Below are positions 33,012 through 44,387 of a DNA stretch of 64,000 bases, piece by piece. Origin of the DNA: Cryptomeria japonica (lineage: Eukaryota > Streptophyta > Pinopsida > Cupressales > Cupressaceae); contig NC_081408.1 in assembly GCF_030272615.1 (NCBI RefSeq), forward strand, positions 198,302,841 through 198,366,840, in the 5' to 3' direction. A model generated the notes under the pieces. The model was not told the DNA's origin, made no database searches, and worked only from the letters and a program-made list of their open reading frames with translations. The position numbers and the translations under genes were made by a program. Position 1 is the stretch's first letter. Each line of letters starts with the position of its first letter.

Positions 33012-33859
33012 TGTAAGGAAGTTAAGTAGCGGAAACAACTTCCTACACTAACCAAAACTTTTTCAGATCGTTACAACAGTTACAGAAAATAGAAATAGAT
33101 ATAATAGCATTCATACCACAACACAGTGATTTACGTGGGGAAAACCCTTTCGGGAGAAAAACCCCACACTCCAAAAGCAGCTCAATATTTTATTCAGCAA
33201 TCAAAAACAGATTACAACATACTTGTAGAGAAAGCTCTTTGCAAGAGTACCACTAATCAGAAATTCAGAGGCAACTCAATAGCCATAAGACTCTTACACA
33301 CAACCTCTATCTCAAACACCTCATAAATAGGAGATACAATACAGGAAACCGTCAAACGGTATTACAAAACCATGGGCTAAAACCACCCAATAAGGTGTAG
33401 CCGACCTTATCTCCCTTCTAGATGCCCTATGACATGTTAAAGCACACATCAACACGTGTCGCTCCCTTTTACAGCTCATTTATGTATCCGATACAAATTA
33501 TTTTTCCTATTTCGGGAGTACAAATTTCCGGAGGCCATAACTTGAGAACCGGGTGTCCGATTGACAAACCGTTTGAAGCGCCGGAAAGCTCGCGAAGTGC
33601 TCTATCAAAATTTTCAGGGCGTTTCGGAGCCTCTAAAGCCTCCAAAATTAAGTTTAAACATTTTATCGCACCCCTCCAAGATGAAAACTTTAATATCTTC
33701 AAAACTAGCTGTGACCTTGCGACGCAACTTTACCGGAATGCTTATCTAGCCAACCAGAAGCTTCAAGGAGAGTTTCGCACCATTTCGTGCTCAAATGAAA
33801 ACTTACTATAAATAGTAACCTCGCATAAATGCAAGGTTGAGACACCATTTTTTCCAACA
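33012..33859 (-). repeat. Copia-2 3' LTR
   Basis: 848 bp, TGTAAGG...CCAACA. Lacks the 18-bp and 28-bp blocks present in the other LTR. Confidence 0.95.
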
Positions 33860-33915
33860 AATCTCCCACTTGTCGAACACATTGCAGGAGCGGAAGGGAA
33901 TGTCAACACAATGAA

Positions 33916-35346
33916 TCAATTGCTAGGGGCCATAAGGCCCATAGACTCTGAACACCATCTAAACTTCTCTGTGCTCACAGCCTTAGTTAAAGCATCTGCA
34001 ACATTCATCAAAGTTTCCACCTTAACTAGCTTCACCCTACCATCTTCGACCATATCTCTAACAAAATGATACTGAACATCAATATGTTTGGTCCGAGCAT
34101 GAAATGTCGGGTTCTTAGCTAGGCTAATTGCACTCTGACTGTCACAGTAAACTGTCACTGTACCTTGTTTTATTCCAATATCCGAACACAGTCTCTTAAG
34201 CCAAATGGCCTCTTTACAAGCATGAGTAGCTACCATATACTCTGCTTCAGTAGTGGATAAAGCAACCATAGCCTGTCGCTTACTCATCCAACTAATTGCA
34301 CCATCAAACAAAGTAAACACATAAGCACTGGTGGATCTTCTGCTATCAATATCACCTGCCCAATCTGAATGCACATAACCATGGATATCAAGGGAAGTCA
34401 TGTCTCCAACTGAATTACCATGATAACACAAAGAATACTCTGAAGTACCCTTCAAATATCTGAAGACTCTTTTGACTGCATCCCAATGAACTCTACCAGG
34501 ATTAGACATATATCTAGAAAGTACTCCCACTACTTGGGCAATGTCTGGTCTAGTACAGACCATAGCATACATCAAGCTTCCAACCTCACTCTGGTAAGGC
34601 ACTCTGCTCATGTCTTCCATCTCCAATGGGGATGTAGGACAATCTGAAACAGATAGTTTCGTTCCAACTATAAAAGGAACACTCAATGGTTTACAATTCT
34701 GCATGTTGATCCTCTGTAACACTGAATTCACATACTTACTCTGGCCTAGCCATAGCTTTCTGTTCACCCTATCTCTTCTAATTTCCATCCCAAGAATGTG
34801 CTTTGCTGCACCAAGATCTTTCATTTCAAATTTAGCAGCGAGTGGAGACTTCAGTTCTGAAATCATACCTTTCCCTTTACCAATGAATAACATATCATCA
34901 ACATACAATGCAATGAATAAGAAATGATCACCATCAAATTTATAATAAACACAGTGATCTGATTTAGAACGTTCAAATCCCAAACTCAACACATATGTAT
35001 CAAATTTCTGGTACCACATCCTAGGACTTTGTTTGAGGCCATACAAAGATTTCTTCAATTTACAGACCAAATTACTTTTGCCTTTCACCACATAGTGCTC
35101 CGGCTGTGTCATATAAATATCTTCCTCCAAATCACCATGAAGGAAACCAGTTTTCACATCCATTTGCTCAACCTCTAAATCATAAGCAGTAGCAATAGAA
35201 AGCAAAAATCTAATGGACGTCATTTTTGTAACAAGAGAAAATATCTCACTGTAATCAACACCCTCAACCTGAGAGTAGCCTTTTGCAACCAACCTTGCTT
35301 TATACTTCTCAATGCTTCCATCTGAACCAATCTTTTTCTTGAACAC
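33916..35346 (-). pseudogene. Copia-2 pol, reverse transcriptase and RNase H part
   Basis: RT and RNase H of Copia-2. KARLVAKGYSQVEG is near residue 16, QMDVKTGFLHGDL near 61 and the catalytic YVDD at 148-151. RNase H follows with HSDWAGD, STTEAEY and CDSQSA in its acidic motifs and HARTKHIDVQYHFVRD near the end. The family motif SETFSPV reads SEIFSLV. The frame is continuous with the integrase segment across a TGA at 35347-35349; the sequence CK-x-VFKKK there suggests an ancestral TGG (Trp). No other damage is evident in this part. Confidence 0.95.
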
Positions 35347-36906
35347 TCATTTACAACCAACAGGTTTTCGTCCTTTAGGCAATGGTACAAGATCCCATGT
35401 ATCATTCTTTTTCAAAGCTGCCATTTCTTCCTCCATAGCAATCTTCCAGGATTCTGCATCATTCATACCTAATGCCTCTTCTACAGATTTTGGTTCATCC
35501 ACACTAGTATTCAGAGCAAAAATACATCTCCAATCATTAGGTGAATACTTTTCAGGTGGTTGTCTATGTCTTGTAGACCTTCGAATAAGCTGAGTTAGAG
35601 GTTCTTCCTCCTCTTCTGAAGATTCAGAGCTAGACGAGCTCTCCTCAACTTCTTGCCTATCTAAGGGTCTCGATTCAACTCTTTCAGGTGTAGAAGGAAG
35701 TTGAATCACATCTTCTTTTTTAGTCTGTTCTAGCTGCAATGTAACAGAAGGAGACTTAATTTCTCTAAAAATAACACTTCTACTGTGAATTACCTTTTGT
35801 GCAACAGGGTCCCAAATCTTGTATCCTTTCACACCATAACTATACCCGATGAAGATACATTTCACAGCCTTGTTCTCCAACTTTGTTCGCTTCTCCTTTG
35901 GCACATGTGCATATGCCACGCAACCAAAAACTCTAAGATGTGTCAATGAAGGCTTGTGACCTGACCATGCTTCCATAGGTGTTTTATCAACAAGAGCTGA
36001 TGTAGGAGACCTGTTAATTAGGTAGCAAGCAGTGGCAACAACTTCAGCCCAAAACTTTTGTTCGAGACCAGCACCACTCAACATACTCCTAGCCTTCTCC
36101 ATCAGTGTCCTGTTCATTCTTTCTGCAACTCCATTCTGCTGTGGAGAATACGGAGTTGTCTTCTGCCTGTTAATTCCACAGTCTTTACAGAATCTATCAA
36201 AATCATTAGAGCAAAACTCACCGCCATTATCAGTTCTCAAACATTTTATTTTCTTTCCAGTCTGCAACTCAACCATTGCTTTAAATTCTTTAAAACGACT
36301 AAAAACTTCAGATTTGCTCTTTAGAAAATAAACCCATGTCCTTCTACTAAAATCATCAATAAATGAAACATAATATGTGGATTTTCCAATCGAAGAGACA
36401 TCTACTGGACCAAACACATCAGAATGGATAAGATCCAAAACACCACAAGTTTTATGAGAACTAGAATAAAACTGAACGCGGTTTTGTTTTCCATAAATGC
36501 AATGTTCACAGAAATCAAAGTCAAGATTACAATCATTCAAACCTTCAACAAGGTTTTTATTTTTCAAGGTCTTTAGACCCTTTTCTCCAATGTGGCCAAG
36601 TCTCTGGTGCCATAACATAGTCTTCTCTACAGGCAAATTTGCTTCAGACGAAAGAGCACCCTTAGGTACCCAAAAACCATTTCCATCTGCTGAAGGTGAA
36701 ACCTTCAAATCTTCCAGTGAAGTATCCGCAGATTTACTTTTTATAGAAGTTCTATTACACTCAATAGTGTATGCTTCAAGCTTATACAAAGTGCCAAACC
36801 TGACACCTCTAGCAACTACGATAGCACCCTTAATCATCTTACATCCTGCTTCAGAAAAGACTACCTGCACACCCACATCTATCAGTTTGCTCACAGATAA
36901 CAGGTT
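35347..36906 (-). pseudogene. Copia-2 pol, integrase
   Basis: Begins just after the gag-protease stop and reads LSVSKLIDVGVQV, then LWHQRLGHIGEKG and CEHCIYGKQ (zinc-binding part). The core includes HSDVFG, IDDFSRRTWVYFL, RTDNGGEF and QQNGVAERMNRTL, giving D, D and E. CIFIGYSYGVKGYKIWDP is the typical C-terminal block. A Ser/Glu-rich linker then leads to the RT connection, where ALKKNDTWDLVPLPKGRK is the usual start of Copia RT. The catalytic domain is intact, but the polyprotein is split from gag by a TGA at 36907-36909 and from RT by the TGA at 35347-35349. Confidence 0.94.
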
Positions 36907-37962
36907 TCATTTTAATCTAGAGATATGCAGCACACCATTAATCCTTTTTACTCTACCATCAGAAAACCTGATTCTAACTTTACCTCGACCAACAATGTCT
37001 AGAGGTGAATCATCACCCAAGTACACCTTACCTCCATTAAATCCTTCATATTCAAAAAACCAATCTCTATTGGAAGTCATATGAAAAGATGCACCTGAGT
37101 CAATTAGCCAGGCATCATTACCTGCATGAGTCGCCAAAGCCGCAATAAATGCATCGCCATATTCCTTGTCGGACTCAGAATCAGAATCGAACTTTTTCTT
37201 TTTCTTCTTCTTCTTTTCTTCTTTGCAGTCCTTACGGATGTGACCCGGTTTACCGCAGTTCCAGCAAATGACTCTAGACTTTCCAGGAGATTTCGATCTC
37301 CCGTTGGATTTGGACTTGTCGCGCTTCTCATTCTTCTTGCCTTTCTCCTTAGGTCTTCCACGAACGGTTAGGGCTTCCTTTGAACTGATGGATACTTTCC
37401 TTCGCATCTTTTCACCGAGTAGGGCACCCACCACGTCTTCAGATTTCAAAACAACAGAAGTACTACCGATAGCCATAACAAGAGAATCCCACGAATCAGG
37501 CAAAGAACAAAGCAAGATCTGACATTTCTCCTCCTCATCCATCTTAACACCGACGGATACTAATTGAGCCACCAACATATTGAATGCTTCTAGGTGGTCT
37601 GCAATTCGTCCACCCTCTTCCATCTTCAAGGAATACAATTTCTTTCTTAAGAAAATTTGATTTAATAAAGATTTCGCTTGATACATCTCACCAAGCTTAG
37701 TCCATAGCTTCTTTGCAGAGTTCTCTTCATGGACATTGATTAGAACAGAGTTTGCTAGGCACAATCTGATTAGACCCTTGGCTTTTTGGTCCATAACATC
37801 ATACTGAGCTGCCGCAGTAGGATCTGAGGGCCTTTGGACATTCGCATCAACGGCATCCCAAAGATCTCGATCTATTAGCAGATCTTCCATCTTCAGCTTC
37901 CACATCTCAAAATTACTTCTATTAAATTTCTCCACCTCTATTCTCCCTGACGAACTCGCCAT
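36907..37962 (-). pseudogene. Copia-2 gag and protease
   Basis: Starts MASSSGRIEVEKFNRSNF, typical of Tnt1-like gag, and includes the LWTKLGEMYQAKSL and ADHLEAFNMLVAQL helices. A Lys/Arg/Ser-rich segment precedes the zinc knuckle CWNCGKPGHIRKDC at residues 233-246. The protease motif DSGAS starts at 288. The reading frame ends in TGA at 36907-36909 within LHISRLK-x-NLLSV, where the family has Arg, so CGA to TGA is likely. Upstream of the ATG is a short leader and the PBS. Confidence 0.95.
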
Positions 37963-38073
37963 CTGAATATTCCTGCAACAAGATCAAAAAGTGTCTTCTG
38001 CACAAGCTCCCACTCAAATCTGGATTAGTTCAAAAAACCCAACTGCCCACAATTGAATCAAAAGGTGATCAGG

Positions 38074-38084
38074 CTCTGATACCA
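38074..38084 (-). other. Copia-2 primer-binding site (initiator tRNA-Met)
   Basis: The minus strand reads TGGTATCAGAGCC two bases after the 5' LTR end. Confidence 0.9.
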
Positions 38085-38086
38085 CT

Positions 38087-38980
38087 TGTAAGGAAGTTAA
38101 GTAGCGGAAACAACTTCCTACACTAACCTTGAGAGGAGGGTAATGCAAAACTTTTTCAGATCGTTACAACAGTTACAGAAAATAGAAATAGATATAATAG
38201 CATTCATACCACAACACAGTGATTTACGTGGGGAAAACCCTTTCGGGAGAAAAACCCCACACTCCAAAAGTAGTTCAATATTTTATTCAGCAATCAAAAA
38301 CAGATTACAACATACTTGCAGAGCAAGCTCTTCACAGGAGTACCACTAATCAGAGATTCAGAGGCAACTCAATAGCCATAAGACTCTTACACACAACCTC
38401 TATCTCACACACCTCATAAATAGGAGATACAATACAGGAAATCGTCAAACGGTATTACAAAACCATGGGCTAAAACCACCCAATAAGGTGTAGCCGACCT
38501 TATCTCCCTTCTAGATGCCCTATGACATGTTAAAGCACACATCAACACGTGTCGCTCCCTTTTACAGCTCATTTATGTATCCGATACAAATTATTTTTCC
38601 TATTTCAGGAGTACAAACTTCCGGAGGCCATAACTTGAGAACCGGGTGTCCGATTGACGAACCGTTTGAAGCGCCGGAAAGCTCGCGAAGTGCTCTATCA
38701 CCTCGTAACTAGCTATGTCAGTTACAACCACTTTTCAGGGCATTTCAGAGCCTCTAAAGCCTCCAAAATTAAGTTTAAACATTTTATCGCACCCCTCCAA
38801 GACGAAAACTTTAATATCTTCAAAACTAGTTGTGACCTTGCGACGCAACTTTACTGGAATGCTTATCTAGCCAACCAGAAGCTTCAGGGAGAGTTTCGCA
38901 CCATTTCATGCTCAAATGAAAACTTACTATAAATAGTAACCTCGCATAAATGCAAGGTTGAGACACCATTTTTCCCAACA
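38087..38980 (-). repeat. Copia-2 5' LTR
   Basis: 894 bp. It has an 18-bp block near 38130-38147 and a 28-bp block near 38700-38727 that the other LTR lacks. The second contains the inverted repeat GTAAC...GTTAC (38705-38725). Followed by ATAGA. Confidence 0.95.
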
Positions 38981-41037
38981 ATAGAGAGCAAAGATGCTGA
39001 ACTTGAACTTGATTGATTAAGAAGCGGATCTCTGATCTAGAACTTGATTGAACTAGACACAGTGAGTGAAGATAAAATTGATCTTGAACTTGATGGATCA
39101 AGACACGATGAGCGAAGATAAAATGTCTAGCTTGATTCGATGTGATGAAACTGAACACCTGCTTAGATTGAGTGTGATCGAAGATACTCTTTAAACCCTT
39201 GGTTGAGTTTAAACAAATAATGGGCTTGATGAAAATCTATGAAACTAATTAACGTTAAGAGACCGATTCAGACAAAGGCAATGTCATCTTTATATGAAGT
39301 GATAAAACTGATATGCCCTAGCAATTGATTCGATTCCGATGATCGAGAAATCTCAAATTGATATAAAGTGATGAAGTTGAGATGCCCCTAGAGATTGAAT
39401 TGATGAAGCTTAGTTGCTGACTTATAACGAACATTTTTGAAAGAAATTCTTGACTTTTAGGTCATGAGTATGCCCCCTCGGGAGCCAAATCGAAAGATAG
39501 TGAGGGTTGCACAATGATTGTAGGCAATTTGTTTTTTGTAGTGATGATAAGTTATTTGAGCACAAAGATTAATGTTGAAGATTAAAATCAGAGTTAATGT
39601 GAGAATTAAATTGAGTTTTAGTGTTGATTAACGAGAAATTGAGCGCAAATTGAAGAAGAGAATGAGCAGATGATGAAAGTGCTAAGTGGTCAACGTCATG
39701 AAATTTTGATGAGAGAATTGATGTCAGATTTTGATTTCGATCCCGAAAATGGACTCAGGATAGCCGATTTACGAGCTCTTGATTTGATTTCATCGTACTT
39801 GTGTTGATTTATTATGAGATGTTGTTCTATATGATTTATTCTATATGTATGCATATCTTTTCAATATAGATGAATCAATGCAAATGGAATATGGATATTT
39901 ATTTTTGTTACTTTTTATGCAAATAAATGACGAAAATGACTAAGTAGTAATGCAAATGTTTATTTTTCTTCATGCAATAATGTGAATGCAAATAAGTATA
40001 AAATGAAATGTATGGGTCTATATAAGATGCTCATGTATGCATCTAACATCTCAATACACAAGTACTCGATCAGAGAAACGATGATGAAAAAGAGACCACT
40101 TAGCTGAGAAATGATGAAGCTTCCAACTCTCATTCTGAAGATAAAGAGAGCATTGTTATCATACGGAAATCACTCTAAGTTCACAAAATGAAAAATGAAA
40201 TGCAAAATGAGATGCATGATGAAATGCAACCTAAACCTAGTCACTGGATTTGAAATGCTTAAGTTTCATCACTGAGTGTTTTACAACCACAACAGGCAGA
40301 TTAGAGTTCCTTGCTTTTCATGTGCAATATTAATTATCTTGTCCGCAATGACCCTTTTTTCATTCATATCCTTGGATAGATTTCACAGGGACCTCGATTG
40401 CATGATAAAGAAATCCCCTCAAAATAGACAAAGAAATGATGGGAACCTCTTGTAGCATTCAAATAAGAACAATCGGGGTATGTGTGGTGATTTCACCTTA
40501 ATGTGAAGGCACTTATCACAGACACCTAGCTGATTAGATGTTTTCAGATCATCAGAATCATTCCTACAAGAAGAAAAAAAAGAAAATATTATGCCCCCAA
40601 TCCTTGCTCCTCTTTGTCAAGATAGACTTCCTCGAGTTACTCAGAGGGAATAATAAGCGAAAGCCAATGTAAAAGATAGCACACAAAGAAAATTTCTTGC
40701 ATATCTCAAACAATTTAGTGATTGTTTTCAGTAGTCTTGTTTTGCTTGTGTACTCAGTGATAAAACTCTTCAGTAGTCAGGAGATAGGTGACTGACTCAG
40801 AGTGGACGACCGGGTATCACTGACGTAAAGATGACTTGGTTGATACTACTTAGGACATGTAAATTGATTAGTCGATTACCCTAAGACTAGGTCAGTGATT
40901 GGTTTCAAGCCATGATGGTTTTAAAAGAACTAGGATGTCACAAAAGTGTCTAAAAGTTATGTACAACAAAATCAAATAATTGCATGAAAGCGGGAATGCC
41001 AATGTTGTGTTGATAGATGGAGTGCTTGAGTACAAGA

Positions 41038-41868
41038 GGTGCCTGTTTGCCAGGTTTTCACCTGCTTGGAAAAGATTCCTTTTTTTTTTTTACCAAGGTG
41101 CCTGTTTACCAGGTTTTCACCAAGGCATTTTCTCTCTTTTTCCCTTTTTTTTCTTTTTTTCTTTTTTTTTTTTTTCTTTTTTTGAATTTCTTCAGGACTT
41201 TTTTTATTTTTGGGATTTCTTCAGGACTTTTTATGATTTTAATGATTTTTTAATGTTTACCCCTAGTGTCTAGCAAGGAAAAAGGGATTTTGAGTACATG
41301 AATGGATAAGTGAATGATGGTGGACGCTTTCAAGGACTATCTCACAATGTTAATCCAAGCACAGGGTCCAGATATAGCAATGTAAACCAAGGATTTTAGC
41401 AATGTGAAGCAAGGATATAGCACAACGAAGAAAGGATATAGCGTAACGAAGCAAGGATATAGCGTAACGAAGCCATATGGTCCAAAGAAGTGGCCATGTC
41501 AAGAGGTTTGTGGAAAGCATGTTTTTGCATTTTGTCCATAGTGTTGATCAAGATCAAGGAATAGATCTAGATATGGGACAAATAGGATAATCAATATCAA
41601 TGGTGGTAATGAAGGATGTAAGAAAGCAATGGATAGGAGCTAAAGGGTCTGGATCAAGTGTAATAGATAGGACACATGAAGCTTGCAAGGATCCTTAACC
41701 TTGTCAAGATCAAAGGTGAAAAAGGGATATGAAAGTAGATAGAGCGAATGAGGGATAATGGAGGATGAAGGATAATAGATGGATGTACATGGATGGAACT
41801 TGCCCCTAGGGTAAAGTGCAAAAGGATAATAGATTACGCATGATGCCTGTTTGCCAGGTTTTCATCAT
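41038..41868. repeat. Three hairpin-forming repeats around CCTGTTTGCCAGG
   Basis: Copies lie at 41038-41063, 41097-41121 and 41841-41868. Each has an inner stem CCTG/CAGG and outer arms. The outer arms are AGGTG/CACCT in the first, GGTG/CACC in the second and CATGATG/CATCATG in the third, so the changed base is compensated on the other arm. Confidence 0.85.
41389..41473. repeat. Minisatellite, about four units of 21-22 bp
   Basis: Consensus AAGGATATAGCGTAACGAAGC. The last two units are identical and earlier units diverge progressively. Confidence 0.9.
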
Positions 41869-42289
41869 GGTACTTGCCCAAGGCGCCACAAGAAGTGCTT
41901 TTCACTCATGGATGAAATTATTTCTCTTTACTTTTTTTTTTTGAAAGATATTGGAGGCATGATAGGGGATGGAAGAAGGACCCCAGTGTCTCACTTCTTT
42001 GGATGGTACCCTTAGAATATGAGTTGCAATTGACCATGGCTATGAAGGTATGCTCAAAGATGTTGGTAGGATAATGAAATGAAACTAGGGCAAGGACTTA
42101 TGCAAAGGATAGGATAAGAGGGATGGAAGGGTAAAAAAGAGGTGTTGGATAATGGATTGGTTGTTGGAATAATTGTGTATTGATATATGGAAATGTTGGA
42201 AAGATCAGCATTGGCACACACCTTGAGGGATGGTGGACATATGGAAGAGAAGTGAATCTCATATTTTGAGATTTGGATGGAGGAAAGGT

Positions 42290-44387
42290 TATAGATTTTC
42301 AGGCATAAGAACCCAAAATTGATGAAGGAGGTGATCGAGGAATAGACTCGGAAGGTTTGGATGGAGGAACAACAATTTTGGATGCCAATTTTGATTTTTC
42401 TTTAGACTGTTGTGCTTCAAGCAATCGCTTAGGGATCCACATGGTTTTTTATTTTTCATGCTTTTGTAGTTCCTTAGAGCGCATTTCTTGTACAAGTGCC
42501 TTAGGAACCCATATAACTTTTGAATTGTCTTCTTTCTTTGTGGGCCTTTGTGGCATTTTGTATTTTTCTTTTTCTTTTTCTTTTTGGATCATATTTTGCT
42601 TTGTTTTGACATGTCGATTAGATGGGACATGTTGATCCTTGAATACATGTGGATTGCTTGATTTATGACTTTTATGGTTGGAGGGAGAAAGGAATGTGTG
42701 GATAGATAGGAATGATATGGAGGTCTTTTATATGGATGGAAGGTACTCGAAGATGTGTGCCTTTGTTGATCCTGTATAAGGGATGGAGGGATATAGGGAC
42801 CTAGAATGGATGGAAGTGATGATGAGGAAAGCGTATATTTGGATTTAACTGGAGAAATGTAGGATTTATGAGAGATACCAACATCTTGAGAAATGTCCCT
42901 AAGGACATGACCTTTAACATTTTCTTTAATATGGAGGGGTTCTTGCCTATGTATATCTACCCCTTTGCCTTTATAAATATTTTGACTTGTAGGATACATT
43001 GTGCTTGGAAAGAAGGCGCGAGTCCATTATGAGATGGAGGTGGAATGTAAGGAATGATAGGATCATGAGAGGGATTTGTAGGCATGATGGATCCTTGAGG
43101 TGGATATGGAAGATTATGACAAGGAGATGATGGGATACTTTGATCTTGCCATGGAAGAGGACCATTGGATAGAGTAGGAAGGGTGTTTGACTCTTTATTT
43201 TGAATAGGACCATTTGAAAAGGTGGAAGAGGCATCATGATCTTTCTTAGGAAGTGGATTAGGAATGAGATTTGGAAGGATGCTTTGTTCTTGAGATGGAA
43301 GGAGGTCATCTTGGAATAAATGGAAAGGTATAAGGGGATTATCATGGGATTCTAGGGAAATGGGATCTTTTTCAATCATTAGATGGGATTGAGGAGTTTT
43401 AGTGTCTTGATCTTGATTTATGATAGGACTTGTTTCTTCATTCTTTAAATTATCCTCGTAGCATGGAACCACTTCTAAGGAAGGGATAGGATTTTGCATA
43501 GGAGTAGGGGATTCTTGGAAGGTCTCCATATTTTGGCGTGATGGGGAAGCATTTTGAGTGGGACTCTTTGGAGTGGGTATGTTTGGAATTGGAGTGCATG
43601 ATGGCATATAATCTAGGATTTTTAAATCTTTAGAGGAACTTCTAGCATTAACTTGGATTTCCATAGGAGATAGCCCTTGAAGTTAAATATGAGAAGTTTC
43701 ACTTTTTGAAGGAGATGAAGGCATCATGGAAGGGATCGAGGCCACATATGGAACCTTGCTAGACATAGGTTCATGATTTTGATCATGCTTACAAGTAGTT
43801 CCTTATTTTTCTTTAGGTGAGTCATTAAGATCTTCAATTTCAATGACACCAATATCAATGAGATCTTGAATCTTATGTTTTAATTCCATGCATTTCAAAG
43901 TCTTATGTTCATTTTGTCTATGATATGCACAATAATTACTCACAAATTCACATCTCCATGTGGTCTTTTTAGGCAATATGATAAGATTATGCTCAAGAAG
44001 CTCTTTCAAAGTCGACTCAATAGATTGCCCCAAAGGTGTAAACTGTCTATCTAGAGGATATTTGGAGGAAATGTCTTTATGTCTTGGTGAAGGTGTCTTG
44101 TGAGCTTGTTTGAGATTTGGCTTTTGATTGTCAATTATTTGTTGGCTTTTGATTGTTAAATCATATAATCATTTCAGCATTCCTTGAAGTTTCTCACTCT
44201 TGATATCATGCATTTGTTTTTCAAATGGAGTCATTGATTTATTTTGTTGGATTTTCATGTCATATATTTCTTTCTTTATATCTTGAAGCATTTGAGCCAA
44301 GGTAGCCATGGGAATTGGAGCTAAGGGAGCCATGGGCTTCTTACTTTTGCCAGAATTTTTAGAAGAGCTTCTGGTTTGAACAAGCAT
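42290..44387 (-). pseudogene. Gypsy-like gag protein
   Basis: The frame starts MLVQTRSSSKNSGKSKKPM and continues through TGA at 44169-44171 to PLGQSIESTLKELLEHNLI and the knuckle CAYHRQNEHKTLKC (C-x2-H-x4-H-x4-C), followed by MELKHKIQDLIDIG. This combination is characteristic of Tat/Ogre/Athila-type Gypsy gag. Stops TAA at 43803-43805 and near 43680 follow, then a Pro/Ser/Asn-rich region to 42957 in the same frame. After a frameshift the sequence contains two W-[VI]-P-K units (WVPKALVQEMRSKEL and WIPKRLLEAQ near 42440-42520), also seen in this group. The protein would form the capsid and bind RNA. Boundaries at the C-terminal end are approximate. Confidence 0.8.

Larger units (their letters stand above)
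33012..38980 (-). mobile_element. Copia-2: Ty1/copia element nested in the Gypsy-like element
   Basis: 5969 bp with target duplication ATAGA (33007-33011 and 38981-38985). LTRs are 848 bp (left) and 894 bp (right); the 46-bp difference is two indels of 18 and 28 bp. The PBS TGGTATCAGAGCC (minus strand) lies beside the right LTR and the tract AAGTGGGAGAT beside the left. Gag, protease, integrase, RT and RNase H are all present in one frame broken by two stops. Substitution level between LTRs is roughly 2-3% by eye. Gag resembles the Tnt1 (Tork) group. Confidence 0.96.
38986..42289 (-). other. Gypsy-like element interior, non-coding region where pol is expected
   Basis: No frame with pol motifs on either strand. 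Notable contents are three hairpin repeats around 41038-41122 and 41840-41868, T-rich tracts near 41079-41230, and a minisatellite at 41389-41473. The first part has many TGAAGATGAA/CTTGATTGAT-type phrases of no clear meaning. Confidence 0.7.

Noticed and set aside
41389-41473. CRISPR-like array
   Set aside because: Units of 21-22 bp are directly adjacent without spacers, in plant nuclear DNA; it is a minisatellite.
38986-42289. Hidden pol of the Gypsy-like element
   Set aside because: No RT, RNase H, protease or integrase motif was found in any frame; the only pol genes inside the element belong to Copia-2.
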